Of a stretch of DNA of 64,000 nt, positions 1 through 8,806 are shown piece after piece. The stretch's first letter is position 1. Every line of letters begins with the position of its first letter. The position numbers and the translations under genes were made by a program. This stretch comes from Pseudomonas rhizoryzae (GTDB taxonomy: Bacteria; Pseudomonadota; Gammaproteobacteria; Pseudomonadales; Pseudomonadaceae), in assembly GCF_005250615.1 (NCBI RefSeq), contig NZ_SULM01000006.1, positions 124,001 through 188,000 on the forward strand, given 5' to 3'. The notes under the pieces were generated by a model. That model was not told the DNA's origin and did not search any database. It saw only the letters and a list, made by a program, of their open reading frames with translations.

Positions 1-1453
1 AGAGATTGTGCATGCGGGGATAACTGGCGAAACGGTGGCGATGGCGGATCAGGAAGTGCCAGTAGAGGGCATTGAAGGGACAGGCCGTCTCGCCCAGAGA
101 CTCGCTGACCTGATAGTGGCAACCCTTGCAGTAGTCGGATTGCCGCCGGATGTATTGGCCACTGGCGCAATAGGGCTTGCTCGCCAGGTAGCCCCCGTCC
201 GCATGCATGACCATGGCCTGGGTATTGGGTAGCTCGACCCACTCGAAGGCATCCAGGTAGACCGCCAGATACCACTCGCCGAGGGCCTGGGGGACGATAC
301 CCGCCAGTAGGGCGAAATTGCCGGTGACCATCAAGCGCTGGATGTGATGGGCATAGGCCAGCTCCAGTGTCTGGCCGATGGCCTCACGCATGCAGGCCAT
401 GAGTGTCTCACCGGTCCAGTAGAATTCCGGCAAGGGGCGCGTATTGCCCAGGGCATTCAACTCGGCGTAGTCGGGCATGCGCAGCCAGTAGATTCCACGA
501 ACGTACTCGCGCCAGCCGATGAGCTGTCGCAGGAAACCCTCGGCACTGTTCAGCGGCACCCGGCCCTCGCGATAGGCGCTATCCAGGTCGGCGCAGAGGC
601 GACGCAGGTCCAGCAGGCCAACGTTGAGGGCGGCGCTGATACGGGCGTGATGGAGATAGGGCTCACCTCTTGCCATGGCGTCCTGGTAAGCGCCGAAATC
701 GTGCAGCCCGGTGTCCAGGAAGTGTTGCCATAGCCGCTCGGCGTCCCCGCGCGTCACCGGATAATCGAAGCCGTCCAGCCGGCCATAATGATGGGCGAAG
801 GCACGGCCGACCAGTTCGAGCACCTCGCGAGTGCAAGCATCGGGAGGGCAACCGAGCGCGGCGGGAACGTCATGGTCCCTGGGCAACGCCTTGCGATTCT
901 CCTTGTCAAGATTCCAGGTGCCGCCACAGGGCTCTTCGGGCCCCGCCATCAGCCAGCCGTGGCGCCGGCGCATGCCACGGTAGAAGGTCTCCATCCTCAG
1001 ATTGGTGCGCGAGCCGGCCCAGCGGGCGAAAGCCGCTCGGCTGCAGAGAAAACGATCATCGCCGTACCACTGCAACGACACCGCCAGCTCGAGCTCCCTT
1101 AGAGTCTGCTCCAGACGCCATTCGCCGGTTTCGGTGATCCCCACCTCGGCTACGTTCAATTCGCGGGCCCAAAAAGCGATCTCGGCAGCTAGCGAGCCCT
1201 GGTTTTGGGGATCGTCGAGGGTGCGGTACTCGACCCGAAAGCCGCGCTCGCGCATCTCGACGGCGAAATGCCGCATGGCACTGAAGATGAAGGCGATCTT
1301 GCGCGGATGATGAGGCACGTAGGAGGCCTCGCTCATGACCTCCGCCAGCAGCAGCACGTCTTGCACCGGATCGGCAGCGCGCAAGGAAGCCAGTTCTGGG
1401 CTCAGTTGATCGCCAAAGACCGGCAGCAGGCGCCGGACGGCGCCCTCGCTCAA
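1..1453 (-). CDS. FeS-BCP family photolyase/cryptochrome, 3' end beyond window
   Basis: Reading leftward from a TTG at 1453 gives about 484 codons that stay open to the window edge; the family is about 510-520 residues, so only the C-terminus is missing. The N-terminus contains LPVFGDQLSPEL, the usual opening of the photolyase-related proteins once called COG3046. Near the C-terminus are DYCKGCHY (about 107-130) and GETACPFNALYW (about 63-98). These carry three of the four cysteines that bind the [4Fe-4S] cluster in bacterial (6-4) photolyases such as PhrB, next to the FAD-binding region. Expected role: light-driven repair of (6-4) photoproducts, or a light sensor. The start overlaps the stop of the upstream DUF6482 gene (TCTTGAGC), so the two are probably translationally coupled. 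The start choice is uncertain; membership of the family is not. Confidence 0.88.
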   Translation of the reverse strand, partial: MSEGAVRRLLPVFGDQLSPELASLRAADPVQDVLLLAEVMSEASYVPHHPRKIAFIFSAMRHFAVEMRERGFRVEYRTLDDPQNQGSLAAEIAFWARELNVAEVGITETGEWRLEQTLRELELAVSLQWYGDDRFLCSRAAFARWAGSRTNLRMETFYRGMRRRHGWLMAGPEEPCGGTWNLDKENRKALPRDHDVPAALGCPPDACTREVLELVGRAFAHHYGRLDGFDYPVTRGDAERLWQHFLDTGLHDFGAYQDAMARGEPYLHHARISAALNVGLLDLRRLCADLDSAYREGRVPLNSAEGFLRQLIGWREYVRGIYWLRMPDYAELNALGNTRPLPEFYWTGETLMACMREAIGQTLELAYAHHIQRLMVTGNFALLAGIVPQALGEWYLAVYLDAFEWVELPNTQAMVMHADGGYLASKPYCASGQYIRRQSDYCKGCHYQVSESLGETACPFNALYWHFLIRHRHRFASYPRMHNL

Positions 1454-1755
1454 GAGGCGTTCCGGTAGTTCAGCGGGATTTTCAGTGGCTCGGCGGAACG
1501 TGGCGCCATGCCCACCATTTCGTCATAGGCGCTGTGCTGGATGAGAAAGCACGGCAGCGCCGGCAACTCGGCCAGCAGACGGCGAGCCTGGGCGGCCGAG
1601 CCGAGCCGGTAGAAGTGCCCATCGCGCCCCGTCAGCCGCGCACGGCCATCCTGGGTGAGCACCTCGAGCACATAGAAGCCGCCTTCAATGGAGAGCAAAT
1701 TGAGTTCCCGGACCTCTCCGGCCTGGGCGCGCTGGGTCAATTCCGGCAATTGCAT
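1450..1755 (-). CDS. DUF6482 family small protein
   Basis: Encodes about 101 residues starting MQLPELTQRA. The ATG at 1755 has GGAGG five bases upstream, better than the longer in-frame start at 1845. The pattern (LTQRAQAG, LLSIEGGFYVLEV, GHFYRLGSAAQARRLL, FLIQHSAYDEMVGM) matches the short cytoplasmic DUF6482 family of pseudomonads, which has no known function. It has no signal peptide or membrane segment. Its stop overlaps the start of the photolyase gene, suggesting co-transcription, so a link to light or DNA-damage response is possible but only inferred. Confidence 0.75.
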   Translation of the reverse strand: MQLPELTQRAQAGEVRELNLLSIEGGFYVLEVLTQDGRARLTGRDGHFYRLGSAAQARRLLAELPALPCFLIQHSAYDEMVGMAPRSAEPLKIPLNYRNAS

Positions 1756-1888
1756 GGGGACCTCCGGGTCGAGGTCGGCACCAGAAGCGGCGCCGATCCG
1801 TATTCGACAACCTAGGACAGACAAGCGCAGCGGCGCAATCCACAAAGCGTAAGCGGAGATGCCGGGGCCAGACGAACGGCAGCCTCTC

Positions 1889-2377
1889 CTAGTGCTTGGT
1901 CAGACGATCCAGATAACCCATGGCGAAGGCTGAGATCACGAACACCAGATGGATGATCACGTACCACTTCAGGTATTCGGGATTGGTGTTCTGGGCATCC
2001 ATGAAGATGCGCAGCAGATGAATCGAGGAGATGGCGACGATGGACGCGGCCACCTTGTTCTTCAGCGATCCCGAATCCATCTTGCCCAGCCAGCTGAGCT
2101 TTTCCGAGCCTTCGTCGATATCCAGTTGGGAGACGAAGTTCTCGTAGCCGGAGATCATCACCATGACCAGCAGGCCGCCAACCAGCGCCATGTCGATCAG
2201 CGATAGCACCAGCAGGATCAGCTCGGCTTCGGTGGATTCGAAGATATGCGGCAGGACGTGGAAGACTTCCTGGAAGAACTTCAACGCCAGCAGGATCAGG
2301 GCCAGCGACAACCCCATGTAGATGGGCGCCAGCAACCAACGGGAGGCGTAAAGGACTTTTTCGATCAGACGTTCCAT
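1889..2377 (-). CDS. UPF0114 (YqhA-like) membrane protein
   Basis: 162 residues beginning [16 protein letters not shown]. Three or four hydrophobic segments are visible, at about residues 12-35, 55-78, 105-125 and 137-155. The signature regions [38 protein letters not shown] and [29 protein letters not shown] match the YqhA/UPF0114 family. This inner-membrane family has no settled function. The protein is full length for the family and on the same strand as its neighbours; the 133 bp to the DUF6482 start suggests an independent unit. Confidence 0.88.
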   Translation of the reverse strand: MERLIEKVLYASRWLLAPIYMGLSLALILLALKFFQEVFHVLPHIFESTEAELILLVLSLIDMALVGGLLVMVMISGYENFVSQLDIDEGSEKLSWLGKMDSGSLKNKVAASIVAISSIHLLRIFMDAQNTNPEYLKWYVIIHLVFVISAFAMGYLDRLTKH

Positions 2378-2451
2378 GCAGACTCGCTCGGTTCAGGACA
2401 GCCGCGCGAGTATACCTACACCGCTACCGCCGACAATGCGACGGCTTGTCG

Positions 2452-2793
2452 TCAGGCATCGGGCCCGACCTGGAAGCGCACCTGATGATGGGCGCGTTCG
2501 CCGTTCATCTTGCGCAGTTCGCCTTGCATGTGCAGGCGCCAGATCTGGGTTTCTTCGACCTGGATATAACCCTGTTCGACCAGATTCTCGGCGATGGCGG
2601 TCATGACGCCTTCGGCGGCCTTGGGTCCGTGGAAGGGGCCCTGGGCTTTAATGGCCGTGGGCTGCTGGCCATTGAGACCGGCGGCGCACAACAGCGTCCA
2701 CAGACCCTGTTCCTGACCGAGGGGCTTGATCTCGCATTCGATGCGGGTGACGAGGCCCAGGCAGGGACGGATCAGGGTGATAGTGCGGGACAT
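2452..2793 (-). CDS. conserved hypothetical protein
   Basis: 113 residues, starting MSRTITLIRPCLGLVTRIEC. No signal peptide or membrane span. The sequence is a mixed alpha/beta cytoplasmic protein with motifs GLWTLLCAAGLNGQQP, KAQGPFHGPKAAEGVMTAIAENL and ENLVEQGYIQVEETQIWRL. It resembles a hypothetical protein I associate with Pseudomonas genomes, but I cannot give a function. It lies downstream of the Lon-like protease on the same strand across about 160 bp. Confidence 0.7.
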   Translation of the reverse strand: MSRTITLIRPCLGLVTRIECEIKPLGQEQGLWTLLCAAGLNGQQPTAIKAQGPFHGPKAAEGVMTAIAENLVEQGYIQVEETQIWRLHMQGELRKMNGERAHHQVRFQVGPDA

Positions 2794-2954
2794 GGCGTCA
2801 TCCTCTCGAAGCGCTCGATACTCGCCGGTCCTAGGCCAGGGCTATCCACACAAGCTGTGGACAACTCTGTTGGTCAACAGGGGGCAAGCGGATCTGGGCG
2901 CCGTGCTACTTGGGCTGCAGCGCCTTGTACAAATTCCGACCTGCCCCCTGGGGC

Positions 2955-5399
2955 TCAGTTCTGCTCCGCTTCGTTGTTTTTGGCTTTTGCCTTGGAGTTA
3001 TCACTGAGTTTGTCGGCCAGTTCATCTTCCAGTTCGAGTTCGGCAATGTCCTTGAGACGCTGTACCACCCGCGCGTTGACGCTGCCCTCGGGGAAGCGGC
3101 CATGGGCATCGGGTGCGCCGGCCGGCTCGCCGACCAGCAACGAAAGGGCCTCGTCTGCCTGACGGACGGCATAGACATGGAACAGCCCTGCACGGACCGC
3201 TTCCAGCACGGTTTCGTCGAGCATCAGGTTGGTCACGTTGGCGCGAGGAATGATGACCCCCTGCTCGCCGGTGAGGCCACGGGCCTGGCAGAGACGGAAG
3301 AAGCCTTCGATCTTCTCGTTCACGCCACCGACCGGCTGCACCTCGCCGAATTGGTTGATGGAGCCTGTGATGGCGAAACACTGCTTGAGCGGGGTGCGCG
3401 ACAGCGCGGAGATCAGGGTGCAGGCTTCGCCCAGGGAGGCGCTGTCGCCGTCGACATAGCCGTAGGATTGCTCCAGGGCGATGCTGGCCGAGATCGACAG
3501 CGGGAATTCCTGGGCATAGCGACTGCCCAGGTAACCGGTAAGGATCATCACGCCCTTGGAGTGGATGGGCTGGCCGAGGCTGACCTCGCGCTCGATGTCG
3601 AGGATGCCGCTGGCACCGGGGTAGACCGTGGCCGAGATGCGCGCCGGCATGCCGAAGGCGGAATCCGCCACTTCCAGCACGGTGAGGCCGTTGCACTTAC
3701 CCACCGCCGCGCCCTGGGTGTCGATGAGGATGAGGCCGGTGAGCATGTCGTCCAGCACCCTGGCGCAGACGCGCCCGGTACGGGTCTCCTTGGCCTTGAG
3801 GGCGCGTTCGACATGGCCCTTGTCGGTACGCTCGTCCCCTGCCAGCTGGCGGATGAAATCGGCCTCGCTGACCAGTTGGAAGAGATCGCCGATGCGGGCC
3901 GACAGGCGCCCCTGATGCTCGGCCAGCCGCGCGCTGTAGGTAGCCAGGCGGGCGACGGCAGCGGACGTCAGGGGCGCCATGCCCTCCTCCGAGGTGCGCG
4001 TCTTGAGCAACTGGGCGAACTGCTCGAGGCTTTCGTCGCGCAGTGGCAGCTCCTCATCGAAGTCCACCAGGACCCGGAACATCTCCTGGAAGTCCGAATC
4101 GACCTCCTGCAGGGTGTAATAGATGTTGCGCGAGCCGATGATGATGACCTTGAGCTGCAGCGGGATCTGCTGCGGCGCCAGGCTCATGGCGGTGAGCCGC
4201 CCCAGTTCGGCCAGCGGCGACTCCATCTTCAGCTGGCGCGAATGCAAGGCGCGCTTGAGAGCGTCCCAGACGAAGGGCTCGGTCAGCAGCTTTTCCGCCT
4301 CGACGATCAGGAAGCCACCATTGGCGCGATGCAGTGCACCCGGACGCAGCTGGCGATAGTTGGTGTAGAGCGCGCCCTGGTCGGACTGGTACTCGATGCG
4401 ACCGAAGAGGTTGTCGTAGGTCGGGTGGGACTCGAACACCACGGGCGCGCCGCCGGTGGCATGGTGGCCGATGATCAGGTTGGGCTCGTACTGCTCGCGC
4501 AGCTCCTTGCGCCTTTGCATGTCGGGCTTGGCGTCGTCGGCCAGTTGCTCGACCACCGTCTTGAGCAGGTCCACCTGCATGGCCTGCAGGTAGGCGCAGA
4601 CGCCGGGGTTGTCGTTGTACTTCTCCGACAACGGCGCCAGCAGCGGTTGCAGGGCCTGGATGATGGTGTCTTCGTTCAGCGCCCGTAGCTGGTTGCTCGA
4701 TTCCCGGCGCCATTGCGGCAGGCTCGACAGCTCTTCGTTGAGCTGCTCTTCGAGACTGGAGATGTCGGCGTGGAAGCGCTCACGCTCCGCCTCGGGCAAC
4801 TGGGCGAATTCGGCTTCATCCAGCGCCTTGCCGTCCTTCATGGGGGTGAAGGCGACATTGTTGGCATCGCGGTAGAGGGCGATCTCCTTTTCCAGGGCGA
4901 GCTTTTCCACCACGTCCAGCGCCTGGTCGTAGCGCTGGTTGAAGGCACGCTCGATGGCGTTCTTCTTCTGCTGGAAGGCCGGATGCTCGAACACCGCCGG
5001 AAAGGTGGCCAGCAGGTTGTCGATGAAATGGGCGATGTCGGCCACGAAGGCCTCGCCTTCGCCGGGCGGCAACTCCAGGACGCTGGGTGCGCGGGGTTCG
5101 TCGAAATGATTCAGGTAGACCCAGTCGTTCGGCGTAGGCTGACGCTTGGCTTCGGCCTTGAGATAGCGCTGGACGAAGGAAAAACGTCCGGTGCCCGGTT
5201 CGCCCATGACGAAGACGTTGTAGCCGGGGCGCGGCATGGCTACCCCGAACTGCAGGGCTTCCACCGCGCGCTCCTGCCCCAGGATGCCGCGGAAGGGTTC
5301 GAGCTGATCGGTATCGGTGAAGGAGAATTGTTCGGGAGCGAAGGGGCGGGTCAGCTCATCAGGAGCGAGCCGGAGACCGGCCGCGACGGGATCGTGCAT
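2955..5399 (-). CDS. Lon-like ATP-dependent protease (AAA_32 / S16, AsrA-like)
   Basis: 814 residues; ATG at 5399 with AAGGA upstream. The N-terminal half has an AAA domain with an arginine-type P-loop (MGEPGTGRFSF, about 66-76) and GGFLIVEAEKLL as the Walker B region. The middle has coiled-coil-prone helices (SSLEEQLNEELSSLPQW). The C-terminal S16 protease domain carries the Lon catalytic dyad: Ser about 653 in YVDGDSASLGEA and Lys about 696 in GGVNEKIEGFF. It lacks the Lon N-terminal substrate domain, as in the family containing P. aeruginosa AsrA (PA0779), a protease linked to aminoglycoside and heat stress. The tail is short, charged and lysine-rich. The specific AsrA equivalence is inferred from length and domain order. 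Confidence 0.92.
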   Translation of the reverse strand: MHDPVAAGLRLAPDELTRPFAPEQFSFTDTDQLEPFRGILGQERAVEALQFGVAMPRPGYNVFVMGEPGTGRFSFVQRYLKAEAKRQPTPNDWVYLNHFDEPRAPSVLELPPGEGEAFVADIAHFIDNLLATFPAVFEHPAFQQKKNAIERAFNQRYDQALDVVEKLALEKEIALYRDANNVAFTPMKDGKALDEAEFAQLPEAERERFHADISSLEEQLNEELSSLPQWRRESSNQLRALNEDTIIQALQPLLAPLSEKYNDNPGVCAYLQAMQVDLLKTVVEQLADDAKPDMQRRKELREQYEPNLIIGHHATGGAPVVFESHPTYDNLFGRIEYQSDQGALYTNYRQLRPGALHRANGGFLIVEAEKLLTEPFVWDALKRALHSRQLKMESPLAELGRLTAMSLAPQQIPLQLKVIIIGSRNIYYTLQEVDSDFQEMFRVLVDFDEELPLRDESLEQFAQLLKTRTSEEGMAPLTSAAVARLATYSARLAEHQGRLSARIGDLFQLVSEADFIRQLAGDERTDKGHVERALKAKETRTGRVCARVLDDMLTGLILIDTQGAAVGKCNGLTVLEVADSAFGMPARISATVYPGASGILDIEREVSLGQPIHSKGVMILTGYLGSRYAQEFPLSISASIALEQSYGYVDGDSASLGEACTLISALSRTPLKQCFAITGSINQFGEVQPVGGVNEKIEGFFRLCQARGLTGEQGVIIPRANVTNLMLDETVLEAVRAGLFHVYAVRQADEALSLLVGEPAGAPDAHGRFPEGSVNARVVQRLKDIAELELEDELADKLSDNSKAKAKNNEAEQN

Positions 5400-5626
5400 C
5401 GTAAGTCCTTGTCAGGCATGCAAGCAGTGTCCGCATTCTGCGACCGGTTCGACGAGGTAGGCAAGGCGAGCGGCGCTCTGCCGTGCAATTTGTCAGCGCG
5501 CCGAAAGCGGTTGCAGCGACGTCCGTCGGCCATTTTCCACGGCTGCGTTTTTTGACGAATTTCTCACAGGACGCTGGCTAAGCTGTAGGTATGGGGATCA
5601 GTCGTTGGATCCCGTGAGGAGGCCCG

Positions 5627-5971
5627 ATGGCTGTCTTCCGTCGTATCGCGCTGTTGTCCGCCCTGCTGTCCATGCTGACGGCCTGTGCCAGCTATCACGA
5701 TCAATTGATCGCCCAGGGGTATCCGCCCGCCTATGCCGATGGCTTCAGCGATGGCTGCCAGACCGGCAAACAGGCCGTGAACGGCATCGGCTACGTGCAC
5801 AAGGATCTACGCCGTTTCGCCGGGGAAAAGCCCTATCAGCAAGGTTGGGACGCCGGCTACGCACAATGCGTGCAGACCGCCCAACGCGATGAGCAGGAGC
5901 GCTTTCACGAGCAGCTGCGGGAGAATCGTGAAAGCCCCGAGCAACTTCACCTGCGCTCCAAAACACGCTGA
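5627..5971 (+). CDS. small lipoprotein, function unknown
   Basis: 114 residues. ATG at 5627 follows a strong AGGAGG at seven bases. The N-terminus is a lipoprotein signal peptide with lipobox LTAC, so the mature protein should start at Cys20 and be membrane anchored. The rest is soluble and basic, with GYPPAYADGFSDGCQTG and EKPYQQGWDAGYAQC, two matching Y-x2-GW/F-D/S-x-GY-like units each holding one cysteine, so a disulfide is possible. It is divergent from the Lon-like protease. I do not recognise a function. Confidence 0.72.
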   Translation: MAVFRRIALLSALLSMLTACASYHDQLIAQGYPPAYADGFSDGCQTGKQAVNGIGYVHKDLRRFAGEKPYQQGWDAGYAQCVQTAQRDEQERFHEQLRENRESPEQLHLRSKTR

Positions 5972-6040
5972 GGTCGCCGTCGTCCTTGCGTGCCCGGGGA
6001 GATGACCTATGCTGGCGGGCCCGCTAGTCGAGCCCTGCCG

Positions 6041-6904
6041 ATGTCTTCCCGCTCCCCACTGTTCGCCGTCGCCCTGCTGCTGGTCGCCATGACCTCGATC
6101 CAGGCGAGTGCTAGCCTGGCCAAGACGCTCTTTCTGCGCCTCGACCCGGTGGGCGTCACCACCTTGCGCCTCATCTTCGCCGCCTTGGTCCTGCTGGCCG
6201 TCCTACGGCCCTGGCGCACCTTCCGGCGCGAAGCCCTGGGTAGTCTGGTGGGCTATGGTGTCGCCATGGGCGTGATGAACCTGAGCATCTACCTGGCCAT
6301 GCAGCGCCTGCCGATCGGCATCGCCGTGGGCCTGGAATTCGTCGGCCCCCTGGTGGTGGCGCTGTGCGCCCTGCGCCGCTGGCTGGATCTGCTGTGGATC
6401 GCCCTGGTGATCGCCGGGCTGGCGGTCTTGCTGCCCTTCGGCCACAACACCTCGGCGCTGGACCCGCTGGGCACGGCCCTGGCCTTGGGCGCCGGCGCCT
6501 GCTGGGCGATCTACATCGTGCTGGGCAAGCGGGCGGGCGCGGTACACGGCACCGGCACGGTAGCCTGCGGCGCGGCCATCGGTGCCCTGGTCATCCTGCC
6601 CATCGGCATCGTGCACAGCGGCAGCCATTTGCTGCAACCGACGATCTGGCCACTGGCGTTGGGGCTGGCACTGCTGTCCACGGCCATTCCCTATGCCCTG
6701 GAAATGGTGGTATTGACGCGCTTGCCGGCCGCGACCTTCGGCACCCTGATGAGTCTGGAACCCGCGCTGGGCGCTTTCTCCGGCTGGGTGTTCCTGGGCG
6801 AGATCCTGGGGCTGCCACAGTGGTTCGCGCTGGCCTGCATCATCGCCGCCTCCATAGGTGCGACCTGGAGCAGTCGCCTACGGCCGGAGCAAACGCCGCT
6901 CTAG
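6041..6904 (+). CDS. rhtA: RhtA-type threonine/homoserine exporter (EamA family)
   Basis: About 287 residues from the ATG at 6041; an upstream in-frame start at 5990 would add 17 residues that do not look like this family. Ten hydrophobic segments and two EamA repeats are visible. The region LFAVALLLVAMTSIQASASL aligns with the start of E. coli RhtA, an inner-membrane drug/metabolite superfamily exporter for threonine, homoserine and other small metabolites. The conserved stretches GLEFVGPLVVAL and SLEPALGAFSGWVFLGE are present. It is followed 38 bp later by gntK on the same strand. Start choice is moderate, family is secure. Confidence 0.85.
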   Translation: MSSRSPLFAVALLLVAMTSIQASASLAKTLFLRLDPVGVTTLRLIFAALVLLAVLRPWRTFRREALGSLVGYGVAMGVMNLSIYLAMQRLPIGIAVGLEFVGPLVVALCALRRWLDLLWIALVIAGLAVLLPFGHNTSALDPLGTALALGAGACWAIYIVLGKRAGAVHGTGTVACGAAIGALVILPIGIVHSGSHLLQPTIWPLALGLALLSTAIPYALEMVVLTRLPAATFGTLMSLEPALGAFSGWVFLGEILGLPQWFALACIIAASIGATWSSRLRPEQTPL

Positions 6905-6942
6905 GGACTCTATAGCGAGGCGAACCCTCACGCGGAGTGCCG

Positions 6943-7440
6943 ATGATGATCTACCTGATAATGGGCGTCTCGGGCAGTGGCAAGACCACCCTGGGCGAAT
7001 TGCTCGCCAGCCGATTGGGCTGTCGTTTCGACGACGCCGACACCTTCCACAGCCAGGCCAACAAGGACAAGATGGCCCAAGGCATCGCCCTCACCGATGA
7101 GGATCGCTGGCCCTGGCTGGACGCCATCCATGCGGCCATGCAACAGGCCCAAGCCGCAGGCACCACCCGGGTGTTCGCCTGCTCGGCGCTCAAACAGGTC
7201 TATCGCGACCGCCTGCTGGACGGCCTCGAAGGCGTCCGCCTGCTGTTCCTCAAGGGCTCACCGGAACTGCTGGCCGAGCGTATCGGTAGCCGGCGCGGGC
7301 ACTTCTTCGATCCCAAGCTGCTACAGAGCCAGCTCGACACCCTGGAAGCACCCGGCCACCTGGATGCCCAGGTACTGGACGTGCGCAAGTCACCCGAGCA
7401 ATTGGTGGACGAGGTGCTGGAGCGCGACCGCACCGCCTGA
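6943..7440 (+). CDS. gntK: gluconokinase
   Basis: 165 residues, with ATG at 6943 behind CGGAG. The Walker A loop GVSGSGKTT is at residues 7-15. It is followed by FDDADTFHSQANKDKMAQG and FACSALKQVYRDRL, the sugar-binding and lid motifs of GntK/IdnK enzymes. It phosphorylates D-gluconate to 6-phosphogluconate with ATP in the cytoplasm, feeding the Entner-Doudoroff and pentose-phosphate routes. No gnt regulator or permease is adjacent; the PQQ sugar dehydrogenase near 37 kb could supply aldonic acids, but that is inference. The gene converges on thyA with a 17-bp gap and no clear terminator. Confidence 0.93.
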   Translation: MMIYLIMGVSGSGKTTLGELLASRLGCRFDDADTFHSQANKDKMAQGIALTDEDRWPWLDAIHAAMQQAQAAGTTRVFACSALKQVYRDRLLDGLEGVRLLFLKGSPELLAERIGSRRGHFFDPKLLQSQLDTLEAPGHLDAQVLDVRKSPEQLVDEVLERDRTA

Positions 7441-7457
7441 GCGATCCGGTCGCCGTC

Positions 7458-8252
7458 TCAGACCGCGACCGGTGCCTTGATATGCGGATGGGCTTGGTAG
7501 CCTTCCAGCTCGAAATCCTCGAAGCGGAAGGCGAACAGGTCCTGTACCGCCGGGTTGAGCTTCATGGTCGGCAACGGCAGCGGCTCGCGGGTCAGTTGCA
7601 GATCGGTCTGCTCCAGATGGTTGGCATAGAGATGGCAGTCGCCACCGGTCCAGATGAATTCGCCGGGTTGCAGGCCGGTCACCTGGGCCACCATCAGCGT
7701 TAGCAGCGCATAGCTGGCGATGTTGAAGGGCACGCCGAGGAAGATATCGGCGGAACGCTGGTACAGCTGGCAGCTCAGGCGGCCGTCGGCCACATAGAAC
7801 TGGAACAGCGCATGGCACGGCGGCAGGGCCATCTCGTCCACCAGCGCCGGATTCCAGGCTGAGACGATCAGCCGCCGCGAATCGGGCTTGGCGCGGATCA
7901 TGTCCACCACCCCGGCGATCTGGTCGATGTGGCGACCATCCGGTGCCGGCCAACTGCGCCACTGGTAGCCGTAGACCGGACCCAGCTCGCCGTTCTCGTC
8001 GGCCCATTCGTCCCAGATGGAGACGCCGTTGTCCTTCAGGTAGCGGATGTTGGTATCGCCCTGCAGGAACCACAGCAGCTCGTGGATGATGGATCTGAGG
8101 TGACACTTCTTGGTGGTGACCAGGGGGAAGCCGTCGGCCAGATCGAATCTCATCTGGTAGCCGAAGACGCTGTAAGTCCCGGTGCCGGTGCGGTCGCTCT
8201 TGAAGGTGCCGTGTTCGCGCACATGGCGCATCAGGTCGAGGTACTGTTTCAT
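7458..8252 (-). CDS. thyA: thymidylate synthase
   Basis: 264 residues, the same length as E. coli ThyA. The N-terminus [20 protein letters not shown] is typical. The catalytic cysteine lies in [12 protein letters not shown]; the dUMP-binding segment [17 protein letters not shown] and the C-terminal [10 protein letters not shown] are intact. It makes dTMP from dUMP with methylene-tetrahydrofolate. In many gammaproteobacteria thyA follows lgt. Here the upstream neighbour is the polyamine transporter spuH, separated by a 115-bp repeat array, so the usual linkage is broken. Confidence 0.97.
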   Translation of the reverse strand: MKQYLDLMRHVREHGTFKSDRTGTGTYSVFGYQMRFDLADGFPLVTTKKCHLRSIIHELLWFLQGDTNIRYLKDNGVSIWDEWADENGELGPVYGYQWRSWPAPDGRHIDQIAGVVDMIRAKPDSRRLIVSAWNPALVDEMALPPCHALFQFYVADGRLSCQLYQRSADIFLGVPFNIASYALLTLMVAQVTGLQPGEFIWTGGDCHLYANHLEQTDLQLTREPLPLPTMKLNPAVQDLFAFRFEDFELEGYQAHPHIKAPVAV

Positions 8253-8297
8253 GGGGGCCGCTTATTCGTTGCAATGCTTCGAATTTTAGCAAACAAC

Positions 8298-8806
8298 GGC
8301 CCTCACCCTAACCCTCTCCCAGAGGGAGAGGGGATGAAAGGCCACCCCGCTGCTGGCTGGCGGGCAGCGAGGATTGCTGTTTCGCATCTGCCGTTCGGTG
8401 CGTACCTGCGACGGCCCTCACCCTAGCCCTCTCCCAAAGGGAGAGGGGATAAAAGGCTACCCCGCTGCTGGCTGGCGGGCAGCGAGGATTGCTGTTTCGA
8501 ATCTGCCGTTCGGTGCGTACCTGCGACGGCCCTCACCCTAGCCCTCTCCCGGAGGGAGAGGGGATGAAAGGCCACCCCGTTGCTGGCTGGCGGGCAGCGA
8601 GGACTGCTGTTTTCGAATCTGCCGTTCGGTGCGTACCTGCGACGGCCCTCACCCTAGTCCTCTCCCAGAGGGAGAGGGGATGAAAAGCCACCCCGCTGCT
8701 GGCTGGCGGGCAGCGAGGACTGCTGTTTCGAATCTGCCGTTCGGTGCGTACCCGCGACGGCCCTCACCCTAGCCCTCTCCCAGAGGGAGAGGGGTTGAAA
8801 GGCCAC
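8298..8806. repeat. 115-bp tandem repeat array (4.4 copies) with internal hairpins
   Basis: Copies begin with GGCCCTCACCCTA at 8298, 8413, 8528, 8644 and 8759, a period of 115, 115, 116 and 115 bp; the fifth copy is partial and ends against the stop of spuH. Each copy holds an inverted repeat, CCCTCTCCC(A/G)(A/G)AGGGAGAGGGG, and a spacer ending TTCGGTGCGTACCTGCGAC. Copies differ by only a few bases. The hairpin core resembles the CCCTCTCCC-AGGGAGAGG repeats scattered through many proteobacterial genomes. The array fills the gap between spuH and thyA, 45 bp from the thyA start. Confidence 0.93.

Noticed and set aside
2910-4688. 592-codon plus-strand frame
   Set aside because: Antisense to the Lon-like protease gene, whose domains and catalytic residues are clear; high GC produces long shadow frames.
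8298-8806. CRISPR array
   Set aside because: The whole 115-bp unit is repeated with no variable spacers, and no cas genes are present.
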